Below, piece after piece: positions 43,246-52,160 of a DNA stretch of 64,000 nucleotides. The notes beneath the pieces were generated by a model. It was not told the DNA's origin. It searched no databases and saw only the letters and a list, made by a program, of their open reading frames with translations. Made by a program: the position numbers and the translations under genes. The DNA is from VAZQ01 sp963835165 (GTDB lineage Bacteria > Pseudomonadota > Alphaproteobacteria > Rhizobiales > Xanthobacteraceae), in NCBI GenBank assembly GCA_963835165.1, contig CAWIGD010000054.1, forward strand, positions 45,098 through 109,097, in the 5' to 3' direction. Numbering within the stretch: the first letter of the stretch is position 1; each line of letters opens with the position of its first letter.

Positions 43246-44235
43246 CCGGGTACCTGTCCCAGTCGCGGAAATGCGCCTGGCGCAGCCGCCAGCATGGCGC
43301 GCGCGAGGCGCGAATCTTCGTCCATCCGGCGGATGAGGCCTTCGACGCTGTCGAATTTGAGCTCCGGTCGGATCCAATCGACGAAGGCGACGTCGATGAT
43401 CTCGCCATAGAGATCGCCGGTGAAGTCGAACAGGAAGACTTCGAGCAGCACCGTGCCCTGGTCGAACATCGGCCGCCGTCCAAAGCTGGCGACGCCGTCA
43501 TAACGACGTGCGCCCACGTCCACGCGCACCGCATAGATGCCGTGCTTGAGGCCGCAACCGGGATCGAGGCGCAGATTCGCGGTGGGATAGCCGAGCTCCC
43601 GCCCGCGCTTGTCGCCATGGACCACCTCGGCGCTGACGAACCAGGGATAGCCGAGAAGCTCGTTTGCCTCGCCCATGTGACCGGCGGCCAGCGCCGCCCG
43701 GATCGGGCCCGAGCGAACCGCTCGTCCCTGATCGTCGAACCGCGGCACGATATCGACCGAAAAGCCGAGCTTTGCGCCCTGCGCCGCGAGATATTCGGGC
43801 GACCCCCCGCGGTTGAGGCCGAAATGAAAATCGAAGCCGATGACGACGCCGGCGACGGCGAACCGTCCGACCAGAATGCGCGCGATGAACTCGGCGGCGG
43901 ACAGACCCGCCAGCGCCGCATCGAAGCGGCAGCACGATCGCGCCGTCGAGCCCGGTGGTGGCCAGCAGCCGCAGCTTCGCGCGCTCGTCGGTCAGACGAA
44001 ACAACGGCTCGTTCGGCCGGAAGAAGCCGCGGGGATGCGGCTCGAAGGTGAGCGCCGCCGCCGGCCGGCCGAGCGCCTTCGCGCGCGTCAGCGCCGCGGC
44101 GATGACCGCGCGATGGCCGCGGTGAACCCCGTCGAAGTTGCCGATGGCGAGCACCGCGCCGTCGAGCGCGTGGTCGGGCGACGCTTCGCCACGGACCACG
44201 ACGAACGGCTTGATCGGTTGCGGTTGGTCGGTCAT
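43242..44235 (-). pseudogene. ribF: Bifunctional riboflavin kinase/FAD synthetase RibF, interrupted by a 1-base frameshift
   Basis: RibF makes FMN and FAD and is normally essential. The N-terminal FAD synthetase domain has LAIGNFDGVHRGH (about residues 30-42), and the C-terminal flavokinase domain has GRELGYPTANLRLDP and LLEVFLFDFTGDLYG. The frame breaks near 43926. The first frame reads GAIVLPLRCGAG; removing one base of CCGCTTCG restores LPFDAALAGLSAAEFIARIL, then VVIGFDFHFGLNRGGSPEYL. This leads into the intact second part, ending at TAG 43242-43244. That stop is supplied by the adjacent CTAG repeat. The start is ATG at 44235. Sequencing error is likely. Confidence 0.9.
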
Positions 44236-44343
44236 GGCGGGGCGAACGGAACGCGCTCTCGGATCAGGGATGATGACCAAGCTTGATCACGGTCCGGCCT
44301 GTCATCGCAAGACCGTCGGCTTTGTTCAAGCAAACGCCACCGG

Positions 44344-45216
44344 CTACCAATTCAGCCGGCGCATGACCGCCTTCGGAGCGACGCCGGCGGCCGCGAAAAT
44401 GTCCGACAGGGCGGACGTGTCGGGATTATTGCGGGCGCCGAGCTCCTCGGCGTGGATGCCCGCGGTGACGAACAGGGAATCGATCCCGAATGCCTCGGCG
44501 CCCTTGATGTCGGTGCGCACGGAATCGCCGATCGCCAGCACCCGGTGGTGCTCCACCGGCCGGCCGCGCGCGGCCCCGGCAATGGCGAGCGCCTGCTCAT
44601 AGATCGGCCGATACGGCTTGCCCGCATAGGTCACGTCGCCGCCGGCGGCGGCATAGAGATCGGCGATCGCGCCCGCGCAATAGACCAGCTTGTCGCCGCG
44701 CTCCACCACCACGTCGGGATTGGCGCAGATCATCGGAAGGGCGCGTGCGCGCATCCGCTCGATGAGGTCGTGGTAATCGTGCGGCGTCTCCACCGTGTCG
44801 TCGGTGAGCCCCGAGCAGACCGCATAGTCGGCGTGCTCCAAAGCCGTGGTGGGCGCATCGAGCCCGTCATAGATCGGCAGGTCCCGCTCGGGACCGATAT
44901 GGAATACCCGTTGTCCCTTGCGCGCGGCAATCAGCGCGTGGGTCACATCGCCCGAACTCACGATGCCGTCATAGGTGTTGCGCGACACACCGAACGGATC
45001 GAGCGTGAGGCGCGCCACCGTGTCGCCCGGCCGCGGCGCGTTGGTGATCAGCACCACGGTCCCGCCCCCCTCACGAAAACGTGCAAGCGCATCGCAGGCC
45101 TCGGCGAAGGCGACGGCGCCGTTGTGCACGACACCCCAGACGTCGCTGAGCACGACGTCGTAGCCGGTGGCGAGCGGGGCGAAATGAGCGGTGAGCGGGG
45201 GCGAAGCAATGGGCAT
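44344..45216 (-). CDS. HAD superfamily hydrolase, TIGR01459 family
   Basis: The 290-residue protein is a class IIA HAD phosphatase: VVLSDVWGVVHNGAVAF is the motif I region, VVLITNAPRP is motif II, YAGKPYRPIYEQAL gives the Lys, and VLAIGDSVRTDIKGAEAFGI is motif III/IV. Motif I has DVWG where many relatives have DxDG, typical of the TIGR01459 group of unknown substrate. The ATG at 45216 is preferred over an in-frame TTG at 45225. It lies in the opposite orientation to the GT39-like gene. Confidence 0.88.
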   Translation of the reverse strand: MPIASPPLTAHFAPLATGYDVVLSDVWGVVHNGAVAFAEACDALARFREGGGTVVLITNAPRPGDTVARLTLDPFGVSRNTYDGIVSSGDVTHALIAARKGQRVFHIGPERDLPIYDGLDAPTTALEHADYAVCSGLTDDTVETPHDYHDLIERMRARALPMICANPDVVVERGDKLVYCAGAIADLYAAAGGDVTYAGKPYRPIYEQALAIAGAARGRPVEHHRVLAIGDSVRTDIKGAEAFGIDSLFVTAGIHAEELGARNNPDTSALSDIFAAAGVAPKAVMRRLNW

Positions 45217-45403
45217 CGGGATCAAAGGACGGCGGCGAGACGGCGGAGGATATGGAGGGAGGTCGGGTGCATTCTGCGCTCCCTCTTCCGTGCTCCCTGA
45301 TCCGATGTCAACCGCGGCCGTTGCCTGGCCCTATCCGAGTGCTGCCGCGGCCCGCTATAACGCTGCCGCACGACCCCGGATGACAAAAGGCTCCTGCGCA
45401 TCG

Positions 45404-46933
45404 ATGTCGGGACTGATCGCTACCATCGAGCGCCGTCCGCAGGCGGCCTTTGCCGTGTTTCTCGCGCTGCATTTCCTGGTGTGGACGGCGTTGCCGGCGC
45501 TGCTCTATCCCAACCTGCCGCTCGACCTCATCGAAGCGCTTACCTATGGGCGCGAATGGCAGCTTGGTTATGACAAGCTGCCGCCATTGCCATGGTGGCT
45601 GATCGAGCTGGTTCACCAGCTGGTGGGCGTGGACGCCGCATATTACGCGCTGGCGCAGATCGCGGTGGTCGGGGCCTTCGCGGTGGTGTGGTTGACCGCG
45701 CGTCCGCTCGTCGGCCCCGTTGGCGCACTGGTTTCCGTCCTCATTCTCGATGGCCTGCATTACTTCCACTACACCGCCGCCAAGTTCAATCACGACGTGA
45801 TCCAGCTGCCGCTCTGGGCGCTCGCCGGCTACGCCTTCCATGCCGCCTTGCGCCGCGGCCGCGTGCTGCACTGGATGCTGCTCGGGCTCGCGCTCGGCTT
45901 GGCGCTGTGGGCGAAGTATTTCGTGGTCGTGCTGGCGGCGCCGTTCGCGTTGTTCCTGCTGTTCGACCGCGATGCGCGCAAAACGCTAGCCACTCCTGGC
46001 CCATGGATCGCGCTCGCGGTCGCGCTCCTGGTGATGGCGCCGCACCTGCTCTGGCTGGTGCGCAACGATTTTCTTCCCTTCGCCTATGCGAGCGCGCGCG
46101 CTGCGCCCTCGCGCGGCTTGCTCGATCACGTGCTGCATCCGGTGGTCTTCGCGGCCGGCCAACTGGGTTTTCTGTTGCCGGCGCTGCTGATCGCCGCGGC
46201 GCTCGCGTGGCCGCGGCCCAAGGCCGACGAAGCGGCGGCGGACGTCGCCGCCAAAGCCGATGCCTTCGATCGGCGGATCGTGACGCTTCTCGCGTTTGGA
46301 CCAGCGGCAATCACCATCGCGCTGTCGGCGTTGACCGGGCGCGGCGCGATTGCAATGTGGGGCTATCCGCTGTGGCTGTTTCTCGGTGTGTGGATCGTGC
46401 TCTATGCCCCTGCGGCGATCACGCCCGCGCGACTCGCGCGCGTGGTGACGTTATGGGCCGTGGTATTCGCGCTGTTTGCGCTCGTCTTCGCCGCCAGCTA
46501 TTCGGTGCTGGCGACGCTCGACCAGCGCTATCGCGCGGTGTTCTATCCGGGCGATCGGCTGGCGGACGAACTCGCGCGGCGCTTTCGTGCCGCCACCGGC
46601 CGGCCGCTCGTCTACGTGATCGGGGACATGTGGGACGGCGGCAACGTCGCCCATTACGCGCGCGAGCAGCCGCGGGTGTTGATCGACGGGGATCCCCGCC
46701 GTGCTCCCTGGATCGATCTCGGCGACCTGCGTACAAAGGGCGCCGTGGTGGTGTGGACCGGCGGCGACCCGGCCATCATGCCGGTGGCATTGCGCGGTAT
46801 CGCCGGCGACGCCCAGGTGCAGCCGCCGTTCACGCTGCCGTTCCGGCGCGGCGATCACGTCCTCACCGTCGGCTGGGCGATCCTGCGTCCGCTGCCCGCA
46901 TTCGCGCGGGCTGGTGACGTGAGACTCCGGTAG
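45404..46933 (+). CDS. Glycosyltransferase family 39 (ArnT/PMT-like) membrane protein
   Basis: The 509-residue protein has about ten transmembrane segments. A luminal first loop contains LPLDLIEALTYGREWQLGYDKLPPLPWWL, with acidic residues as in GT39/ArnT enzymes that use polyprenyl-phosphate sugars. ALGLALWAKYFVVVL and AMWGYPLWLFLGVWIV are further typical helices. The periplasmic C-terminal domain carries VYVIGDMWDGGNVAHYARE. The acceptor is unknown; lipid A or glycan modification is plausible. The start could be ATG 45404 or ATG 45380; neither has a strong ribosome site. Confidence 0.82.
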   Translation: MSGLIATIERRPQAAFAVFLALHFLVWTALPALLYPNLPLDLIEALTYGREWQLGYDKLPPLPWWLIELVHQLVGVDAAYYALAQIAVVGAFAVVWLTARPLVGPVGALVSVLILDGLHYFHYTAAKFNHDVIQLPLWALAGYAFHAALRRGRVLHWMLLGLALGLALWAKYFVVVLAAPFALFLLFDRDARKTLATPGPWIALAVALLVMAPHLLWLVRNDFLPFAYASARAAPSRGLLDHVLHPVVFAAGQLGFLLPALLIAAALAWPRPKADEAAADVAAKADAFDRRIVTLLAFGPAAITIALSALTGRGAIAMWGYPLWLFLGVWIVLYAPAAITPARLARVVTLWAVVFALFALVFAASYSVLATLDQRYRAVFYPGDRLADELARRFRAATGRPLVYVIGDMWDGGNVAHYAREQPRVLIDGDPRRAPWIDLGDLRTKGAVVVWTGGDPAIMPVALRGIAGDAQVQPPFTLPFRRGDHVLTVGWAILRPLPAFARAGDVRLR

Positions 46934-47086
46934 GGTAGGCGAGATCGTCGGCACCCGTCGCGGCGTGGGCACGACGCGCGCGCGATTTTGCCCACGCGTA
47001 AATCCGAACAGCGCGCCTTTGCCCACCCTATCTCTGTCGCAAATATCTCGTTTCATTCACCGCAGGCGCCGCGAGCTCGGTGCGCT

Positions 47087-47110
47087 CCCTCCCCCGCTTG
47101 CGGGGGAGGG
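47087..47110. repeat. Perfect 11-bp GC hairpin repeat
   Basis: CCCTCCCCCGC and GCGGGGGAGGG flank a two-base TT loop. This short palindrome type is frequent between genes in many proteobacteria. It lies between the 3' ends of two convergent genes (46933 and 47154) and could act in transcript ending, although no T-tract follows. Confidence 0.7.
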
Positions 47111-47153
47111 GACGCTGGCGCCGATGGCGTAGCATCCCCGGAGATAGCGTCCG

Positions 47154-48497
47154 CTACGCTACCGCTCTGATCACGCGCGCGACCTTGGCGAAAATATCCT
47201 CGATCTCGCGCTCGCTCACGATCAGCGGCGGCGTGAGCGCGATGGTCTCGCCGGTGACGCGAATGACCAGGCTCTCCGCGTTGAACGCTGTCTCCATGGC
47301 GTCGTAGGCGCGCTTGCCGACGTCGCCGGGGCGCGAGGCGAGGTCGATGCCGGCGGTCAGGCCGACGCAGCGGATGTCGAGCACGTTGGGCAGGCCCTTG
47401 AGGCTCATCGCCGCGTCGGCCCAGAGCGGCTCGAGCCTCTTGGCGCGCTCGAACAGTTGCTCGTCCCGATAGAGGTCGAGCGTCGCGAGGCCGGCGGCGC
47501 AGGCGAGCGGGTGTGCGGAGTAGGTGTAGCCGTGAAAGAGCTCGACCACGTGCGCCGGGCCGCGCATGAAGGCGTCGTAGATGCCCTTGCGCACGATCAC
47601 GCCGCCCATCGGCACCGTGGCCGACGTGATGCCCTTGGCGAAGGTGATCATGTCCGGCGTCACGCCGTAGCGCTCGGCCGCGAAGGCGTGACCGAGCCGC
47701 CCGAAGCCGGTGATGACCTCGTCGAAGATCAAGAGAATGCCGTGCTTGTCGCAGATGGCACGCAGCCGTTGCAGATAGCCCTTGGGCGCGGGGAGCACGC
47801 CGGTCGAGCCGGCCATCGGCTCGACGATGACGGCAGCGATGGTCGAGGCGTCGTGCAGCGTGACGATGCGCTCGAGCTCGTCCGCGAGATGCGCGCCCCA
47901 GTCGGGCTCGCCCTTGCTGAAGGCCTGGTGCTCGCGGTTGTAGGTCGACGGCAGGTGATCGACGCCGGCCAGCAGCGAGCCGAAGAATTTGCGGTTGTTG
48001 ACGATGCCGCCGACCGAGATGCCGCCGAAGCCGACACCGTGGTAGCCGCGCTCGCGCCCGATCAGGCGGGTGCGCCCGCCTTCGCCGCGCACGTGGTGGT
48101 AGGCGAGCGCGATCTTGAGCGCGGTGTCGACCGCCTCCGAGCCCGAATTGCAGAAGAACACGTGATCGAGATCGGCGGGCGCAAGCGCGGCGACGCGGCT
48201 CGCGAGCTCGAACGCCTTGGGATGGGAGAACTGGAAGGCCGGCGCATAGTCGAGCTCGGCCGCCTGGGCGCGGATCGCCGCCACGATCGGCTCGCGATTG
48301 TGCCCGGCATTGGTGCACCACAGCCCGGCGGTGCCGTCGAGCAGCGCGCGGCCGTCCGGGGTGTAGTAGTGCATGTCCTTGGCGCGGGCGATCAGGCGCG
48401 GGGAGGCCTTGAACGCGCGGTTCGCGGTGAACGGCAGCCAATAGGCTTCGAGATCGTTGGGAACGGCGGCCGCTCTGGGCGCTTGTGCCGATGGCAT
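47154..48497 (-). CDS. Beta-alanine--pyruvate aminotransferase (omega-aminotransferase, class III)
   Basis: The 447-residue PLP enzyme has the class III fold: DGTAGLWCTNAGHNREPI near the N-terminus, FFCNSGSEAVDTALKIA for the phosphate, LLIFDEVITGFGRLG with D259, and TFAKGITSATVPMGG with the Schiff-base lysine K288. The N-terminal AYWLPFTANRAFK and FHGYTYSAHPLACAAG are typical of beta-alanine:pyruvate transaminases. The predicted reaction is beta-alanine plus pyruvate to malonate semialdehyde plus alanine. The ATG at 48497 follows a GGGAAAA site. It is divergent from hisS. Confidence 0.88.
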   Translation of the reverse strand: MPSAQAPRAAAVPNDLEAYWLPFTANRAFKASPRLIARAKDMHYYTPDGRALLDGTAGLWCTNAGHNREPIVAAIRAQAAELDYAPAFQFSHPKAFELASRVAALAPADLDHVFFCNSGSEAVDTALKIALAYHHVRGEGGRTRLIGRERGYHGVGFGGISVGGIVNNRKFFGSLLAGVDHLPSTYNREHQAFSKGEPDWGAHLADELERIVTLHDASTIAAVIVEPMAGSTGVLPAPKGYLQRLRAICDKHGILLIFDEVITGFGRLGHAFAAERYGVTPDMITFAKGITSATVPMGGVIVRKGIYDAFMRGPAHVVELFHGYTYSAHPLACAAGLATLDLYRDEQLFERAKRLEPLWADAAMSLKGLPNVLDIRCVGLTAGIDLASRPGDVGKRAYDAMETAFNAESLVIRVTGETIALTPPLIVSEREIEDIFAKVARVIRAVA

Positions 48498-48597
48498 GGA
48501 TGTTTTCCCTGCTGCTGTGCGCTGCGGCGCTGCGATGCTCGCCTTGCCGCTCCCGGGCGCGGCTGCTACCAACCGCGAACCACGAGGTTGAGCGATA

Positions 48598-50115
48598 ATG
48601 GCCGACAAGCCCGATAAATCCAACAAGCTCAAGGCGCGCCTGCCGCGCGGCTTGGGCGATCGCGGGCCGGCCGAGATCGCGGCCACGCGGCGCATGTTGG
48701 AAACCATCCGTGCGGTCTACGAGCGCTACGGCTTCGAGCCGGTGGAGACGCCGGCGATCGAATACACCGACGCGCTCGGGAAATTCCTGCCCGACCAGGA
48801 CCGCCCGAACGAAGGCGTGTTCTCGTTCCAGGACGACGACGAGCAGTGGCTCTCGCTGCGCTACGATCTCACCGCGCCGCTCGCGCGCTACGTGGCGGAG
48901 AATTTCGACGCGCTGCCCAAGCCCTATCGCAGCTATCGCGAGGGCTTCGTGTTCCGCAACGAGAAGCCGGGCCCCGGGCGCTTCCGCCAGTTCATGCAGT
49001 TCGACGCCGACACCGTGGGCTCTGCGTCTCCGGCTGCCGACGCCGAGATCTGCATGATGGCGGCGGACACGATGGAGGCATTGGGCATTCCGCGCGGCAG
49101 CTATGTGGTGAAGGTGAACAATCGCAAGGTGCTCGATGGCGTTCTGGAAGCGATCGGGCTCGGGGGCGAGGCGAACGCAGGGAAACGTCTTATCGTGCTA
49201 CGGGCGGTCGACAAATTGGATCGCCTCGGCATTGAAGGCGTGAAGGCGCTGCTGGGTCCGGGACGAAAAGATGAGAGCGGGGATTTCACCAAGGGGGCGG
49301 GACTGGAAGGTTCCGCGATTGATCGAGTTCTTGATGCGATCTCGGCTCAGGCGGGTGATTCCGATGTCGTTTTGGCGAAACTCAATCTCAAGTCGTCCAA
49401 TCTCAGCGAGGAGGGAGTTTCTGAATTGCGCAGCATTGCCGAGCTGGTTCGCGCGGCAGGGTATGACGACGATCGCATCAAGATAGATGCCTCCGTCGTA
49501 CGTGGGCTCGAGTATTACACCGGCCCGGTCTACGAGGTTGAGCTGACATTCCCGATCGAAGGCGAGGACGGAAAGCCCGTTCGCTTCGGCTCGGTCGCGG
49601 GCGGCGGCCGTTACGACGGCCTTGTGGCCCGCTTTCGCGGCGAGCCAGTGCCGGCGACGGGGTTCTCCATCGGGGTGTCGCGCCTGACCGCAGCGCTGCA
49701 ACATCTCGGCAAGATCGACACCAAGCCCGAGCCCGGGCCGGTGGTCGTGACCGTGTTTCCAGACGTGCCGATCGCGGAATATCAGCACTTGGTCGCGCAG
49801 TTGCGCGACGCGGAGTATGCGCCGGGAAAGAAGATCCGTGCCGAGCTTTATCTCGGCTCCGGTAAGTTCGGGGCGCAGATGAAATATGCCGACAAGCGTG
49901 GATCGCCCTGCGTCGTGATCCAGGGCGGCAATGAAAAAGAAAAGGGCGAAGTGCAGATCAAGGATCTCATCCTCGGCGCCGAGATCGCGGGATTGAGCAA
50001 GGATCGCGACGATTACCTGAAGAAACAGGCCGAGGCGCAGTTCGCGGTCAAGGAAAGCGAACTCGTCGAAGCGGTGTGCAAGGTGCTCGCGCGCAACAAC
50101 GTGACGTGGGGCTGA
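48598..50115 (+). CDS. hisS: Histidine--tRNA ligase HisS
   Basis: HisRS charges tRNA-His. The 505-residue product is the alphaproteobacterial type: LPRGLGDRGPAEIAATRRML, motif 2 GFVFRNEKPGPGRFRQFMQFD, HisA motif RGLEYYTGPVYEVEL and GSVAGGGRYDGLVARFRGE. A C-terminal anticodon-binding domain (KIRAELYLGSGKFGAQMKYAD) follows. The frame is intact over its full length. Its paralogue hisZ lies at the left end of the window, about 47 kb away. Confidence 0.96.
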   Translation: MADKPDKSNKLKARLPRGLGDRGPAEIAATRRMLETIRAVYERYGFEPVETPAIEYTDALGKFLPDQDRPNEGVFSFQDDDEQWLSLRYDLTAPLARYVAENFDALPKPYRSYREGFVFRNEKPGPGRFRQFMQFDADTVGSASPAADAEICMMAADTMEALGIPRGSYVVKVNNRKVLDGVLEAIGLGGEANAGKRLIVLRAVDKLDRLGIEGVKALLGPGRKDESGDFTKGAGLEGSAIDRVLDAISAQAGDSDVVLAKLNLKSSNLSEEGVSELRSIAELVRAAGYDDDRIKIDASVVRGLEYYTGPVYEVELTFPIEGEDGKPVRFGSVAGGGRYDGLVARFRGEPVPATGFSIGVSRLTAALQHLGKIDTKPEPGPVVVTVFPDVPIAEYQHLVAQLRDAEYAPGKKIRAELYLGSGKFGAQMKYADKRGSPCVVIQGGNEKEKGEVQIKDLILGAEIAGLSKDRDDYLKKQAEAQFAVKESELVEAVCKVLARNNVTWG

Positions 50116-50199
50116 CTCCCGTTCCCCAGTTCTCACCCGCCACCCTGATGACGTGCGAATCCACTCAGGTCAGCCGCGAAGGGTGACGGCTGGTCTCCG

Positions 50200-50751
50200 C
50201 TACTTCTTCTGCGCGGGCGAGGCCGGGCTTGCGGGCCGGCCCGGTATCCCCGGCATGTTCTGCAGATCGCGGACATTGAGCTTGCGGCCCGCCATGATCA
50301 TGTCGCCGGGCTTCTGGTCCGCCTTGCAGGCGCCGATCCACTTCGCGTCGATTGTCATTGTCCGCTCCGCGGGCATCCCCGGGATCGCCGGCCCTTCCTG
50401 CTTCGACACGACCTTGACCGTATAGGCGCTGTTGAAGTCGCCGTTGATGACGGCTTGTGAACTGCTGGCGTACGGCCCGATCTTGCACGTGGAATCGACG
50501 ACGAAGGTATCGCCGGTTTTTTTCACGTCCGGCTTCGAGCACATGTCCTGGACCATGCTGCCGCCGGTCGCGCTCATCAGCTTGTCGGTTTCGGCGTCGA
50601 TGCAATGTTCCGCGGTCTGCGGCGGCATGTTGCCGCCTTCGAACGTCATCTTGAGTTCCCAGAGTCCCGCCTTGCGCTCGGGCAGATCGAGCGCGGCGGC
50701 GGGCGCGGCGCAGATGAGAACGAACGCGAGGGATGGCAGCCATCGGTGCAT
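50200..50751 (-). CDS. DUF3617 domain secreted protein
   Basis: The 183-residue protein has a signal peptide (MHRWLPSLAFVLICAAPAAA). The DUF3617 pattern follows: DLPERKAGLWELKMTFEGG, EHCIDAETDKLM, DMCSKPDVKKTGDTFVVDSTC and KIGPYASSSQAVINGDFNSAY. Three Cys residues in the middle may pair. The function of the family is unknown. The ATG at 50751 fits the signal peptide, and a GGGG site precedes it. Confidence 0.82.
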   Translation of the reverse strand: MHRWLPSLAFVLICAAPAAALDLPERKAGLWELKMTFEGGNMPPQTAEHCIDAETDKLMSATGGSMVQDMCSKPDVKKTGDTFVVDSTCKIGPYASSSQAVINGDFNSAYTVKVVSKQEGPAIPGMPAERTMTIDAKWIGACKADQKPGDMIMAGRKLNVRDLQNMPGIPGRPASPASPAQKK

Positions 50752-50873
50752 CGTAACCCCCTTCAGCGCGTGAGCGATGAATTCGCCGGCAGGTTCTGCT
50801 CGGCACTGTGGGCAAATCAAAGGCGGCTGCTATCCGACGGGTGGTATGACCGTGTGGGTGTGCGCGTGACGGG

Positions 50874-51037
50874 CTCGTGTTCCGATTCCGAAGTTCGCAT
50901 CATTGTGGGGCACACTCGCTTGCGAACTTCGGAATCGAAGGACACCAGCAACTCGTTAATCTAGTGTGGCTTTGGTTCAGACGTCCGCATTTCGGCCGCG
51001 CCGCGCAATGATGCGGACGTCTGGCCGCCAGCACTAG
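50874..51037. repeat. Compound palindromic element, locus 3 (two inverted hairpin units with a 12-nt spacer)
   Basis: Unit one (50874-50948) is about 90% like unit one of locus 2. It has decayed ends (CTCG...CCAG) but an intact inner stem GATTCCGAAGTTCG/CGAACTTCGGAATC. The spacer CAACTCGTTAAT (50949-50960) follows. Unit two (50961-51037) has stem GTTCAGACGTCCGCAT, paired with ATGCGGACGTCTG plus a mismatched end. Compared with locus 2, AAGTCC/GGACTT has become ACGTCC/GGACGT, a compensated pair change. It lies in the 293-nt gap between two minus-strand genes, 8 nt from the stop at 51045. Confidence 0.88.
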
Positions 51038-51044
51038 ACCCAAA

Positions 51045-51371
51045 TCAGTTGAGCGCCCGCACCACCGGTCCCAGGCGCGGATAGGCACAGGTCGACCTGG
51101 TCGCCACCGCCGGCAGCGCATAGGGGTTGACGTGGGGCGACCACAGGCAATTGAAGGCGATGAAGTCACCATACTGCCGGTGCACGCTGGTGATGCGGTG
51201 GTACTTGTCCCAGCGGGCGCAGTACGCGCCGGCGATCTCCTGGGCCATGGCCTCGTTCTCGCACGACCATGGAATGATCCCGCCGGTGTCGTTGGCGCGA
51301 TAGATCTGCGCCTGGGCGGAAGTCCCCAGCAGAAGGACGCCGATCACGGAAAGCAACGCCGCGCGCTTCAT
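51045..51371 (-). CDS. Small secreted hypothetical protein
   Basis: The 108-residue protein has a signal peptide (MKRAALLSVIGVLLLGTSAQ, then AQ). The mature part is rich in Trp, Tyr and Cys (IIPWSCENEAMAQ, GAYCARWDKYHRITSVHRQYGDF, FNCLWSPHVNPY, RSTCAYPRLGPV). Four Cys suggest two disulphides. GAGG-type bases precede the start. No family is recognised. Confidence 0.68.
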   Translation of the reverse strand: MKRAALLSVIGVLLLGTSAQAQIYRANDTGGIIPWSCENEAMAQEIAGAYCARWDKYHRITSVHRQYGDFIAFNCLWSPHVNPYALPAVATRSTCAYPRLGPVVRALN

Positions 51372-51568
51372 CCACGCCTCCCCCTCTACCCCGGAGGAAG
51401 CTTAGACCGCGCTCTGGTCCCTTGCAAAGCCGGGCGGGCAACGAAAGCCGAAGCGTGGCCGCAACGCCACAGTCGACCGCTTTCTTGTTCGCGTGGAGCC
51501 TCGACATCTTGATTCCGCCGGGGTCGGCGGTCACCGTCACCACGGATTGTCGCAGAAGGAGCCTGAGC

Positions 51569-52027
51569 ATGACCGGCCGCGCCCCGTTGCTCGCCAGCGT
51601 GTTCGTCGCGGCGCTCGCCGCGCTGCCGGCCGGGAAGGCCGGCGCCGCCAGCTTGCTGGAGAAGAACTTCTATCTGTCCGGGCCGCAATACGAGGGCAAG
51701 CTGCCGCCGTGCGATTACCGCGATGCGCTGACCATGATCGCCTCGCGCTTCAACCAGAAGGAAAACATGTACTGGGCTACCGATCTCCGGATCGTCAATT
51801 TCGAGCGAATCCGCGAGACGGCATTCCGGCCCTGGGCTGCCAACGCGATTCCACGTCGCTTCTGCAGCGGGGTGGTCGAGGTCACCGACGGCCGCAAGCA
51901 CGCCATCCACTATTCGATCTCCGAGGACACCGGGATGATCGGCGCCAGCTGGGGGATCGAGTGGTGCGTGGTCGGGCTTGATCGCAATTGGTCGTACAAT
52001 CCGGCCTGCAAGATGGCGCAGCCGTAG
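51569..52027 (+). CDS. Secreted conserved hypothetical protein
   Basis: The 152-residue protein has a signal peptide (to about residue 27, KAGAA). A compact Trp/Tyr/Cys-containing domain follows: FYLSGPQYEGKLPPCDYRDAL, SRFNQKENMYWATDLRIVNFE, RRFCSGVVEVTDGRKHAIHYS and GIEWCVVGLDRNWSYNPACKM. Four Cys are present in the mature part. An AAGGAG site precedes the ATG at 51569. I know similar proteins in Bradyrhizobium-like genomes but no function. Confidence 0.7.
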   Translation: MTGRAPLLASVFVAALAALPAGKAGAASLLEKNFYLSGPQYEGKLPPCDYRDALTMIASRFNQKENMYWATDLRIVNFERIRETAFRPWAANAIPRRFCSGVVEVTDGRKHAIHYSISEDTGMIGASWGIEWCVVGLDRNWSYNPACKMAQP

Positions 52028-52160
52028 GTCGTGCCGGGGCGCTGCCCTCCGGAGCGCGCGGACGCGGTCCCGAGGGCCTGCTTTTATTTCCGTTTTGTTC
52101 TTGAAATGTTCTCTCTTCCTGTGATATCGTCTCCCGTCCTTCTCCGGTATGGGGGCGTTC

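Noticed and set aside
43184..43921. Third minus-strand frame over ribF
   Set aside because: No family features; the real RibF sequence is read from the other two frames joined by one indel.
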